The notes below the pieces were generated by a model, which worked only from the letters and a program-made list of their open reading frames with translations, made no database searches and was not told where the DNA came from. The position numbers were made by a program, and so were the translations under genes. A stretch of DNA of 5,876 bases from DASYVD01 sp050693035 (lineage in GTDB: Bacteria > Actinomycetota > UBA4738 > CALAEC01). Position 1 is the first letter of the stretch, and every line of letters starts with the position of its first letter. Shown here piece after piece: positions 1 through 5,876 of the stretch. The DNA is taken from assembly GCA_050693035.1 (NCBI GenBank), contig JBOGWB010000080.1, positions 1 to 5,876 on the forward strand, written 5' to 3'.

Positions 1-16
1 CCTCTACGCTCCGCCC

Positions 17-24
17 GGGGGGAA
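17..24 (+). promoter_or_regulatory. Ribosome binding site of nuoA
   Basis: A purine run (six G then two A) ends four bases before the ATG at 29 and is a plausible Shine-Dalgarno sequence. It supports 29 as the start even though the same reading frame stays open to the left edge of the window. No other start codon occurs in that frame in bases 2-28. Confidence 0.6.
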
Positions 25-28
25 CCGG

Positions 29-385
29 ATGCTGAGCCAGTACCTCCCCGTCGTCATCCTGGCGGGTCTCGCGGTCGCGTTCGCCGTGGCGTCGCTTGCC
101 GCATCGGCTCTGCTCCGGCCCCGCCGCCCGACACCGGCCAAGCTGTCGCCCTACGAGTGCGGGATCGTGCCGGAGCGCATTTCTCGGGAACGATTCCCGG
201 TGAAGTTCTACGTGATCGCCATGCTGTTCATCATCTTCGACATCGAGACGATCTTCCTATTCCCGTGGGCCGTGACGTTCCGGCAGCTCGGGCTGTTCGG
301 GCTGGTGGAGATGGCCATCTTCATCGCGCTGGTGTTCGTGGCCTACATCTATGTTTGGCGGCGGGGGGGCCTCGAATGGGAGTGA
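29..385 (+). CDS. nuoA: NADH-quinone oxidoreductase subunit A (NuoA, ND3 family)
   Basis: Small membrane subunit of complex I, next to the quinone cavity where the peripheral arm meets the membrane arm. The 118-residue product has the usual family length and three hydrophobic segments at about 6-29, 60-80 and 88-110. Family marks are visible: PYECG at 41-45 in the loop after the first helix (Cys44 matches the conserved loop cysteine of ND3), KFY at 59-61, MLFIIFDIE at 65-73 with acidic Asp71 and Glu73 inside helix 2, PWA at 79-81, and Glu94 in helix 3. The ATG at 29 is chosen for its ribosome binding site and for normal length. The frame is open to the window edge, so a slightly longer N-terminus cannot be excluded. 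It is the first gene of the visible cluster and overlaps nuoB by 10 bases. Any operon promoter lies to the left of the window. Confidence 0.97.
   Translation: MLSQYLPVVILAGLAVAFAVASLAASALLRPRRPTPAKLSPYECGIVPERISRERFPVKFYVIAMLFIIFDIETIFLFPWAVTFRQLGLFGLVEMAIFIALVFVAYIYVWRRGGLEWE
363..369 (+). promoter_or_regulatory. G-rich ribosome binding site of nuoB inside nuoA
   Basis: Seven consecutive G bases near the 3' end of nuoA lie six bases before the ATG at 376, a good Shine-Dalgarno distance. This favours ATG 376 over the in-frame GTG at 382, which overlaps the nuoA stop as GTGA (382-385). Both starts are plausible, and the choice changes only two residues. Confidence 0.5.
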
Positions 386-894
386 CCGACCCTCGCGCGC
401 GAGCCGCCGAGCTCGAGCAGCGCTCGGTGGAGGAAGAAGCGCGCCGAGGGATCCTCACCACGTCGCTGGGCGCCCTCGTGAACTGGGCCCGGAAGCAGTC
501 CACGTGGCCGGTGACGTTCGGGCTGGCCTGTTGCGCCATCGAGATGATGGCCACGGGCGCCGGCCATCACGACCTGGCCCGGTGGGGGATGGAGATCTTC
601 CGGGCTTCACCTCGGCAAGCCGACCTCATGATCGTCGCGGGCCGCGTGTCGCAGAAGATGGCGCCAGTCCTCCGGCAGATCTACGACCAGATGCCGGAGC
701 CGAAGTGGGTCATCTCGATGGGCGTGTGCGCCTCGTCCGGTGGGATGTTCAACAACTACGGTCTGGTCCAGGGCGTCGACACCATCGTTCCGGTGGACAT
801 CTACGTTCCCGGCTGCCCGCCCCGCCCGGAGATGCTGATGTACGGCATCCTTCGGCTCCACGAGAAGATCCAGAAGCGGGGAACCTTCAAGTGA
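376..894 (+). CDS. nuoB: NADH-quinone oxidoreductase subunit B (NuoB, PSST/20 kDa family)
   Basis: Peripheral-arm subunit that carries [4Fe-4S] cluster N2, the last iron-sulfur centre before quinone. The 172-residue product is close to the usual family length. The four N2 ligands are in place: the tandem pair Cys52-Cys53 (GLACCAIEMM), Cys118 (SMGVCASSGGMF) and Cys147 (YVPGCPPRPE). The conserved RASPRQADL segment is at 76-84 and VAGRVSQKMAPVLRQIYDQM at 87-106. The first 25 or so residues are charged, variable and likely to be a surface extension. The chosen ATG at 376 gives a 10-base overlap with nuoA; a GTG at 382 is the alternative. A longer open frame runs further upstream inside nuoA, but that part does not resemble the family. 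The nuoB stop codon overlaps the nuoC GTG start. With NuoD it forms the quinone-reduction site. Confidence 0.98.
   Translation: MGVTDPRARAAELEQRSVEEEARRGILTTSLGALVNWARKQSTWPVTFGLACCAIEMMATGAGHHDLARWGMEIFRASPRQADLMIVAGRVSQKMAPVLRQIYDQMPEPKWVISMGVCASSGGMFNNYGLVQGVDTIVPVDIYVPGCPPRPEMLMYGILRLHEKIQKRGTFK
878..883 (+). promoter_or_regulatory. Ribosome binding site of nuoC inside nuoB
   Basis: GGGGAA lies seven bases before the GTG at 891. That GTG shares bases with the nuoB stop (GTGA, 891-894). The spacing supports a GTG start directly at the end of nuoB and re-use of the terminating ribosome. Confidence 0.5.
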
Positions 895-1391
895 TCGCGC
901 CCGACGACCTGGCACAGCGCCTGCGGGAACGGTTCCCCGACATCGTGTCGGCCCGCGGCGAGGTCACCATCACCGTGCCGCGCGAGGAGCTCCTGGAAGC
1001 GTTGCGATGGCTGAGGCGGGAGCGGGAGCTCTCGTTCGACTTCCTCGCCGACGTCTCGTGCACCGACTGGCCGGGGCGCGAGCCGCGCATCTGGATGGCC
1101 TACCACCTCTTCTCGATGCGCCACGGCCACCGGATCCGGGTGAAGGTGGGGCTGCCCGATGGGGACCTCCGCGTGGACTCCGCCACGCCCGACTTCCCCG
1201 CGGCCGACTGGCAAGAACGAGAGGTGTTCGACTTCTTCGGCGTCCGGTTCGACGGCCACCCCGATCTCCGCCGGATCATCATGCCGGAGGGGTGGGAGGG
1301 CCATCCGCTCCGCAAGGACCACCCCCTGGGCGGCGTCGACACGCAGTACAAGGGAGCGTTCGTGCCACCCCCGGACCAGCGGGGTCTCTGA
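891..1391 (+). CDS. nuoC: NADH-quinone oxidoreductase subunit C (NuoC, 30 kDa family)
   Basis: Cofactor-free structural subunit of the peripheral arm that packs against NuoD. The 166-residue product carries the 30 kDa signature at about 109-143: EREVFDFFGVRFDGHPDL, then RRIIMPEGW, then HPLRKDHP. Earlier parts of the fold are visible at about 47-60 (LSFDFLADVSCTDW) and 69-88 (MAYHLFSMRHGHRIRVKVGL). The GTG at 891 is chosen because the product then begins with a typical short N-terminal region, the codon forms GTGA with the nuoB stop, and a ribosome binding site sits upstream. An open frame extends much further left but only as a shadow of nuoB. The protein is compact compared with the longer NuoC of many actinomycetes, and it is not fused to NuoD as in enterobacteria. 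Its TGA is three bases from the nuoD start. Confidence 0.96.
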   Translation: MIAPDDLAQRLRERFPDIVSARGEVTITVPREELLEALRWLRRERELSFDFLADVSCTDWPGREPRIWMAYHLFSMRHGHRIRVKVGLPDGDLRVDSATPDFPAADWQEREVFDFFGVRFDGHPDLRRIIMPEGWEGHPLRKDHPLGGVDTQYKGAFVPPPDQRGL

Positions 1392-1394
1392 GAC

Positions 1395-2678
1395 ATGGCC
1401 CAGGGGATCCCCCAGGAGGTCGGCGGAGCCGACGTCGGACGGGGGATATCGGCGCAGCCGCTGCGGGAGGACCTCCTCGTCCTGAACATGGGCCCGCAGC
1501 ATCCCTCGACCCACGGGGTCCTGCGCCTGCTGCTAACGCTGGACGGGGAGACCGTCGTCGACTGCGTCCCGATCGTCGGCTACCTGCACACCGGCATAGA
1601 GAAGAACGCCGAGTACCGAACGTGGCAGCAGGGGGTGACGTTCGTCACGCGCATGGACTATCTGTCGCCGTTCTTCAACGAGCTCGCCTACTGCGTCTCG
1701 GTGGAGCGGCTCCTGGGGATCGAGCCCCCGCCCCGGGCGAAAGCGGTCCGCATCCTCCTGTGCGAGCTGAACCGGATCGCCAGCCATCTGGTATGGCTGG
1801 CCACGACCGGCCTGGAGATCGGCGCCATCTCGATGATGCTGTACGGGTTCCGCGAGCGAGAGAAGGTCCTCGACATCTTCGAGCTCGCGTCGGGTCTCCG
1901 TATGAACCATGCCTTCATCCGGGTCGGCGGGCTCCGGATGGATCTGCCCGAGGGATTCGAGGCCCGCGCCCGTGGGTTCCTGGTGGACATGCGGGGGCAC
2001 ATCGACGAGTACGAGGAGCTGCTCTCCGACAACCCGATCTGGATCGAGCGGAACAAGGGGATCGGCATCCTTCCCGTCGAGCGCGCCCTTCGCCTGGGGG
2101 TCACCGGGCCGCTCCTGCGGGCCGCCGGCGTGCCCCACGACCTGCGTGTGGCCGATCCACTCTCCGGGTACGAGCAGTACGAGTTCGACGTACCCACCCG
2201 CTCCGAGGCCGACTGCTACGCGCGATACGAGATCCGGGTGGAGGAGATGCGGCAATCAGTCCGGATCTGCGAACAGGTCCTCGAGTCCCTCCCGGGAGGG
2301 GCATGGATGATCGAGGATCCGAAGCTCCGGTGGCCGGCGGAGCTCTCCGTGGGCCCCGACGGCATCGGCAACTCCGAGGAGTACGTCCGGCACATCATGG
2401 AGGAGTCGATGGAGGCCCTGATCCATCACTTCAAGATCGTGACCCAGGGGATCAGCGTCCCGGCCGGCGAGGTGTATACGGCCGTCGAGTCTCCGCGCGG
2501 CGAGCTCGGCTACTACGTGGTCTCCGACGGTGGAGTTCGTCCTTACCGGGTGCGGGTGCGCGATCCATCGTTCTGCAACCTCCCCGCGCTTCCCGAGCTG
2601 GTGCGAGGGCGACTCATCGCGGACGTGGTGGCGTGCGTTGCCAGTATGGATCCGGTGATGGGCGGGGTGGACCGGTAG
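1395..2678 (+). CDS. nuoD: NADH-quinone oxidoreductase subunit D (NuoD, 49 kDa family)
   Basis: Peripheral-arm subunit related to the large subunit of [NiFe] hydrogenases. With NuoB it forms the quinone-binding pocket near cluster N2. The 427-residue product has GPQHPSTHGVLR at 33-44. His40 and Tyr89 (RMDYLS) align by motif and spacing with the His and Tyr known to hold the quinone headgroup in Thermus and Yarrowia complex I. Other family blocks are VGYLHTGIEKNAEYRTWQQ (61-79), CELNRIASHLVW (starting near 133), the SMEALIHHFKIVTQG region near the end, AVESPRGELGYYVVSDGG, and the C-terminal MDPVMGGVDR. The cysteines that bind Ni-Fe in hydrogenases are absent, as expected for NuoD. The ATG at 1395 has only a weak, distant GGGG (1381-1384), so translation probably depends on coupling from nuoC. 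The TAG stop shares its G with the nuoE GTG. Confidence 0.98.
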   Translation: MAQGIPQEVGGADVGRGISAQPLREDLLVLNMGPQHPSTHGVLRLLLTLDGETVVDCVPIVGYLHTGIEKNAEYRTWQQGVTFVTRMDYLSPFFNELAYCVSVERLLGIEPPPRAKAVRILLCELNRIASHLVWLATTGLEIGAISMMLYGFREREKVLDIFELASGLRMNHAFIRVGGLRMDLPEGFEARARGFLVDMRGHIDEYEELLSDNPIWIERNKGIGILPVERALRLGVTGPLLRAAGVPHDLRVADPLSGYEQYEFDVPTRSEADCYARYEIRVEEMRQSVRICEQVLESLPGGAWMIEDPKLRWPAELSVGPDGIGNSEEYVRHIMEESMEALIHHFKIVTQGISVPAGEVYTAVESPRGELGYYVVSDGGVRPYRVRVRDPSFCNLPALPELVRGRLIADVVACVASMDPVMGGVDR

Positions 2679-3241
2679 TGACCGTGCTCTCAGCCGACCT
2701 GAGGAAGAGGGCCACGGAGATCGTCGGCCGGTACCCCGACAAACGGTCGGCCCTCCTGCCGCTCCTCTATCTCATGCAGGCGGAGCAGGGGTACGTGACC
2801 CGGGAGGGGATGCAGGAGGCGGGCGAGATCCTCGGGCTCACCACGGCGCAGGTGGAGGCGGTGGCGAGCTACTACACGATGTTCAAGAAGCGCCCCGCCG
2901 GCAGATGGATCATCTCGGTCTGCACCAACGTCTCCTGCGCCTTGTGGGGCGGTAGGCGCTTGTTCGAGCGAGCCCGCGAGGCGCTCGGCGATGAGGCGAC
3001 CGAGATCACCTCGGATGGTCTGTTCAGCCTGGAGGAGGTGGAGTGTCTGGGCGCCTGCGACGCGGCGCCGGTCGTGCAGGTCAACTACTGCAACTACGAC
3101 AAGGTCACCGAGGAAGGGCTGCTCGAGATGCTCGAGCACCTACGGGCGGGGCAGGTTCCCGAGCCCGCTCGGGGTTCCAAGCCGGTCGACCACCAGGCCA
3201 CGTCGCGCATCCTCGCTGGATTGGGGGACGATCGTGGCTGA
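2678..3241 (+). CDS. nuoE: NADH-quinone oxidoreductase subunit E (NuoE, 24 kDa family)
   Basis: Thioredoxin-fold subunit of the NADH-dehydrogenase module. It holds [2Fe-2S] cluster N1a beside FMN of NuoF. The 187-residue product has the four ligands Cys82, Cys87 (VCTNVSCAL), Cys123 and Cys127 (ECLGACDAAP), with the canonical CX4C and CX3C spacing. An N-terminal helical part (about 8-68) contains SALLPLLYLMQAEQGYV and the conserved VASYYTMF. The GTG at 2678 overlaps the nuoD stop by one base (TAGTG) and has a G-rich stretch (GGGGTGG, 2664-2670) seven bases upstream. A second GTG at 2684 is possible but is farther from that site. Residues from about 160 to 187 form a Pro/Gly/Arg-rich tail after the thioredoxin fold. 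Its coding DNA also contains the nuoF ribosome binding site, and the gene overlaps nuoF by 8 bases. Confidence 0.96.
   Translation: MTVLSADLRKRATEIVGRYPDKRSALLPLLYLMQAEQGYVTREGMQEAGEILGLTTAQVEAVASYYTMFKKRPAGRWIISVCTNVSCALWGGRRLFERAREALGDEATEITSDGLFSLEEVECLGACDAAPVVQVNYCNYDKVTEEGLLEMLEHLRAGQVPEPARGSKPVDHQATSRILAGLGDDRG
3223..3228 (+). promoter_or_regulatory. Ribosome binding site of nuoF inside nuoE
   Basis: GGGGGA lies five bases before the GTG at 3234, within the last codons of nuoE. It decides the nuoF start, because the open frame continues far upstream as a shadow inside nuoE and no ATG lies near the expected N-terminus. Confidence 0.6.
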
Positions 3242-4580
3242 CTTCCAGCCCGTCCTCACTGCTCGGTGGGAGAAGAAGGGCGCAGATTCGATCGACGGCT
3301 ACGTGAAGGCAGGCGGCTACAAGGCGCTCCGCAAGGCCCTGAAGAGGAAGCCCGCCGACGTCATCGAGGAGGTCAAGGCCTCCGGGCTTCGAGGCCGGGG
3401 CGGCGCGGGGTTCCCCACCGGAGTGAAGTGGTCGTTCATCCCTCGGGACACCGACAAGCCGGTGTACGTGGTGTGCAATGCCGACGAGGGGGAGCCCGGG
3501 ACGTTCAAGGACCGGGAGCTGATGGAGCGGGACCCACACCAGCTCCTGGAGGGGATCGTCATCACCTCGTACGCCGTGGGGTGCCGGACCGCGTTCATCT
3601 ACATGCGAGGTGAGTTCCTGGAGCCGGCGCGAAAGGTGGAGGGGGCCATCCGCGAGGCCTACGAGAAAGGTCTCCTCGGTGAGGGGATCGCGGGGAGCAA
3701 GTTCGACCTGGACATCATGCTGCACCGCGGGGCAGGGTCCTATGAGTGTGGCGAGGAGACCGCGCTCCTCGACTCCCTCGAAGGGAAGAGAGGGCAGCCG
3801 CGGCTCCGCCCACCGTTCCCGGCCGTCGAAGGTCTGTACCGCTCGCCCACCGTCGTCAACAACGTGGAGACCCTTGCGACCGTGCCGCACATCATCGATC
3901 GAGGGGCGGATTGGTTCTCCAAGATCGGCCCGGAGAAATCGACCGGCACCAAGATCTTCTGCGTCTCCGGGAAGGTAGAGCGTCCCGGGAACTACGAGGC
4001 GCCGATGGGGACGCCCGCCCGCCTCATCATCGAAGAGCTCGCCGGAGGTGTGCGGGAGGGCAAGGCCCTCAAGGCCTGGGTGCCGGGCGGTTCATCGACC
4101 CCGTTCCTCACTTCGGAGCACCTCGACACGCCGATGGACTTCGAGTCGATCCAGGCCGCGGGGTCGTTGCTGGGTACCGGGGCCGTCGTCGTGCTCGATG
4201 AAGACGACTGCATCGTGGACGCGGTGCTCCGGTGGACCCAGTTCTACGCCCACGAGTCGTGCGGGAAATGCACTCCATGTCGCGAGGGAACCTGGTGGCT
4301 CACCAAGATCCTCTACCGCTTGGAGCACGGCGGGGGTCGTCCGGAAGACATCGACGTCATGTACGACGTCGGAGACAACATGCTGTTCAAGAACTTCTGC
4401 GCCCTCGGCGACGGGGCGGTCTCTCCGATCCACTCGTCGATCAAGTACTTCCGGGACGAGTACGAGGCGCACGTGGAGGAGGGGGGCTGTCCGTACCGTG
4501 ATCGGCCCATGGTGGGGGCGGCCACGCCCAGGGAGGGCGGCACCGAGGGGGCCATCCCGCTCGGCGAGGTGCTGCCGTGA
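3234..4580 (+). CDS. nuoF: NADH-quinone oxidoreductase subunit F (NuoF, 51 kDa family)
   Basis: Electron-entry subunit: it binds NADH and FMN and holds [4Fe-4S] cluster N3. The 448-residue product has the glycine-rich SGLRGRGGAGFPTGVKW at 50-66, the FMN-site NADEGEPGTFKDRE at 82-95, GAGSYECGEETALLDSLEGKRG at 166-187 (in two adjoining blocks), and PFPAVEGLY at 194-202. A SLBB-type ubiquitin-like region is near 240-320, with PGGSSTP at 284-290. The N3 ligands are Cys343, Cys346, Cys349 (ESCGKCTPCREGT) and Cys389 (FCALGDGA). The GTG at 3234 gives an N-terminus like other NuoF proteins and has a ribosome binding site; it overlaps the nuoE end by 8 bases. The C-terminal half, with HESCGKCTPCREGTWWL and SSIKYFRDEYEAH, looks actinobacterial. 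The FMN motif reads DEGEPGTFKDRE rather than the DESEPGTCKD form I recall from actinomycetes. Confidence 0.98.
   Translation: MADFQPVLTARWEKKGADSIDGYVKAGGYKALRKALKRKPADVIEEVKASGLRGRGGAGFPTGVKWSFIPRDTDKPVYVVCNADEGEPGTFKDRELMERDPHQLLEGIVITSYAVGCRTAFIYMRGEFLEPARKVEGAIREAYEKGLLGEGIAGSKFDLDIMLHRGAGSYECGEETALLDSLEGKRGQPRLRPPFPAVEGLYRSPTVVNNVETLATVPHIIDRGADWFSKIGPEKSTGTKIFCVSGKVERPGNYEAPMGTPARLIIEELAGGVREGKALKAWVPGGSSTPFLTSEHLDTPMDFESIQAAGSLLGTGAVVVLDEDDCIVDAVLRWTQFYAHESCGKCTPCREGTWWLTKILYRLEHGGGRPEDIDVMYDVGDNMLFKNFCALGDGAVSPIHSSIKYFRDEYEAHVEEGGCPYRDRPMVGAATPREGGTEGAIPLGEVLP
4566..4571 (+). promoter_or_regulatory. Ribosome binding site of nuoG inside nuoF
   Basis: GAGGTG, a good match to the Shine-Dalgarno core, lies five bases before the GTG at 4577. 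That GTG forms GTGA with the nuoF stop (4577-4580). It fixes the start of nuoG, which has no ATG near the expected N-terminus. Confidence 0.6.
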
Positions 4581-5876
4581 GCAATGGCCCGAAGCTCGTT
4601 GGCCTGACGATCGACGGGAAGCCGGTGGCTGTCCCCGAGGGGACGCTCGTGATCCGGGCGGCAGAGGCTGTCGGGGTCGAGATCCCCCGGTTCTGCGAGC
4701 ACCCCCTCCTCGACCCGGTCGGGGCCTGTCGACAGTGCTTGGTCGAGGTCGAAGGGCAGAAGAAGCCCGTAACCGCGTGCACCACGCCCGTCCAGGAGGG
4801 CATGGTGGTGAGGACCCAGCACTCCAGCGAGATGGCCAGAAAGGCGCAGGTCGGCCAGCTCGAGTTCCTGTTGATCAACCACCCTCTGGACTGCCCGGTG
4901 TGTGACCGCGGGGGAGAGTGCCCGCTCCAGGATCAGGCTCTGGCCCATGGGCCGGGGGAGAGCCGCTACGTCGACCCCAAGCGCGTCTGGACGAAGCCGC
5001 TCTCGCTCTCGCCGCTGGTGCTCCTCGACCGGGAGCGGTGCGTCCTCTGCACCCGGTGCACGCGCTTCTGCGACCAGATCTCGGGCGAGCGGTTCATCGA
5101 GATGTTCGACCGCGGTGCCGCGGAGCAGGTCGCCATCGCTCCGGGGGAGGACTTCCGGTCGCCGTTCTCCGGCAACACCGTACAGATCTGCCCGGTGGGG
5201 GCGCTCACCTCCACGATGTATCGTTTCGCCTCCCGCCCTTTCGATAACCGTTCGGGCGACTCGGTGTGCCCGCACTGCGCGTGCGGATGCAGCCTTCGAG
5301 TGGACGTGCGCAACGGCCGCGTCGTCCGGCACCTGGCCCGCGACAACTACGAAGTCAACGATTCGTGGCTCTGCGACAAGGGGAGATACGCGTACCGGTT
5401 CGTCGATCGAGACCGGCTGGCCACGCCGCTCCTGCGCGACCCGGGCCTCCGTCCCGCGTCCTTCCCGGAGGTCTTCTGGGCGATCGCCGAGGCGGCGAAG
5501 GGTGGGCACGTGGCCTTCCTCGGCGGAGGCCGCCTCACCGACGAGGACGCCTACGCCATGTCGAAGCTGGCTCGCACGGCGTTCGGAACCAACGACCTGG
5601 ACCACCGGTTCCTCGGTTCTCCGGACGTGCCGGTGGAGGTGGAGCAGGCGGCCGCGGCAGGCATGCCGGTGACCTACCGGGACGTGGAGCAGGCCCAGGC
5701 GATCCTGATCGTCGGGCTCGACACGCGCGAGGAGCTCCCCATCCTCCACCTCCGCATCCGCAAGGCTTGGCGGGACAACGGGGCGAAGGTGTACGTGATC
5801 CATCCTCGCCGCACCCTGGTGGCCGACATCGCCGAGCACCTCATCGTTCCGCCGGGTGACGAGGCCGGCCTTCTGG
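4577..5876 (+). CDS. nuoG: NADH-quinone oxidoreductase subunit G (NuoG, 75 kDa family), N-terminal part, cut by the window edge
   Basis: Largest peripheral-arm subunit, which wires electrons from NuoF towards N2. I translated 433 codons with no stop before the right edge; full-length relatives are usually far longer, so the 3' end lies outside. Domains in order: a ferredoxin-like [2Fe-2S] domain (about 7-85) with N1b ligands Cys40, Cys51, Cys54 and Cys68; the His-ligated N5 motif His102, Cys106, Cys109, Cys115; a [4Fe-4S] site with Cys155, Cys158, Cys161 and Cys205 (QICPVGAL); the N7 motif Cys231, Cys234, Cys238 and Cys266 with CX2CX3CX27C spacing; then the start of the molybdopterin-oxidoreductase-like domain, which in complex I normally binds no cofactor. 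The GTG start overlaps the nuoF stop (GTGA). Cys165 and Cys236 are extra cysteines near cluster motifs. The text LLDRERCVLCTRCTRF and SGNTVQICPVGALT recall actinobacterial NuoG. Confidence 0.97.
   Translation, partial: MSNGPKLVGLTIDGKPVAVPEGTLVIRAAEAVGVEIPRFCEHPLLDPVGACRQCLVEVEGQKKPVTACTTPVQEGMVVRTQHSSEMARKAQVGQLEFLLINHPLDCPVCDRGGECPLQDQALAHGPGESRYVDPKRVWTKPLSLSPLVLLDRERCVLCTRCTRFCDQISGERFIEMFDRGAAEQVAIAPGEDFRSPFSGNTVQICPVGALTSTMYRFASRPFDNRSGDSVCPHCACGCSLRVDVRNGRVVRHLARDNYEVNDSWLCDKGRYAYRFVDRDRLATPLLRDPGLRPASFPEVFWAIAEAAKGGHVAFLGGGRLTDEDAYAMSKLARTAFGTNDLDHRFLGSPDVPVEVEQAAAAGMPVTYRDVEQAQAILIVGLDTREELPILHLRIRKAWRDNGAKVYVIHPRRTLVADIAEHLIVPPGDEAGLL

Noticed and set aside
1..28. Possible promoter or end of an upstream gene at the left edge.
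   Set aside because: Only 28 bases are available. They show a ribosome binding site but no -10/-35 pair, no stop codon in the nuoA frame and no recognisable coding end.
363..369. A run of seven G bases at the end of nuoA that might be a phase-variable slippage site.
   Set aside because: It encodes conserved-type residues of an intact NuoA and serves well as the nuoB ribosome binding site. Such runs are common in this GC-rich DNA, and a housekeeping complex is an unlikely target for phase variation.
801..1514. A 237-codon minus-strand open frame across nuoB, nuoC and nuoD.
   Set aside because: It is antisense to three intact conserved genes and shows no domain. It has the composition of a GC-rich shadow.
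1007..2677. A long + strand open frame that runs through nuoC and nuoD and joins the nuoE frame, looking like a 744-residue protein.
   Set aside because: Only its last 187 codons resemble a real protein (NuoE). The upstream part is an Arg/Pro/Ala/Gly-rich shadow of nuoC and nuoD, and nuoE has its own start at the nuoD stop.
4313..5839. A 508-codon open frame on the minus strand opposite the end of nuoF and nuoG.
   Set aside because: It is antisense to two strongly recognisable genes. Its product is low-complexity, rich in Arg, His, Val and Asp, and matches no family I know. Long antisense frames are expected in GC-rich genes with few A/T third positions.
1..5876. Search for a novel system, mobile element, CRISPR array or hidden RNA gene.
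   Set aside because: The whole window is filled by seven contiguous, conserved complex I genes with intact motifs. I saw no repeats, terminal inverted repeats, tRNA-like folds or gaps large enough to hold another element.

Overview
The window is a gap-free stretch of a bacterial nuo operon for respiratory complex I (proton-translocating NADH:quinone oxidoreductase). Seven genes lie head to tail on the + strand in the canonical order nuoA-nuoB-nuoC-nuoD-nuoE-nuoF-nuoG. The first six are complete. nuoG is cut by the right edge after about 433 codons. No RNA gene, mobile element, CRISPR array, internal terminator or internal promoter could be supported, and no non-coding gap exceeds a few bases.

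Layout: nuoA (29-385) encodes the first membrane-arm subunit. nuoB, nuoC and nuoD (376-2678) encode the connecting module that carries cluster N2 and the quinone site. nuoE, nuoF and nuoG (2678 to the edge) encode the NADH-dehydrogenase module with FMN and the electron-entry iron-sulfur clusters. All ligand motifs I looked for are intact: N1a in NuoE, N3 and the FMN/NADH glycine-rich segments in NuoF, N1b, N5, the N6a-type cluster and N7 in NuoG, N2 in NuoB, and the quinone-site His and Tyr in NuoD. Electrons would run NADH -> FMN (NuoF) -> NuoG clusters -> N2 (NuoB) -> quinone at the NuoD/NuoB interface, with NuoA as part of the link to proton pumping. The remaining membrane genes (nuoH to nuoN) would be expected to the right of the window.

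The genes are tightly packed. nuoA/nuoB, nuoB/nuoC, nuoD/nuoE, nuoE/nuoF and nuoF/nuoG overlap by 1 to 10 bases, and nuoC/nuoD are 3 bases apart. Four of the seven starts are GTG, each in or beside the upstream stop codon, which suggests translational coupling.

Organism: the DNA is visibly GC-rich with strong G/C preference at third codon positions. From memory of family sequences, NuoD, NuoG and the C-terminal half of NuoF most resemble Actinomycetota proteins. The NuoF FMN-site motif and the short NuoC differ from the Streptomyces/Mycobacterium form, so a deep-branching actinobacterial lineage (or a neighbouring GC-rich phylum) is my best inference. No phylogenetic marker is present to settle it.

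I found no previously undescribed system. This is a conserved housekeeping locus, and the findings below are modest.
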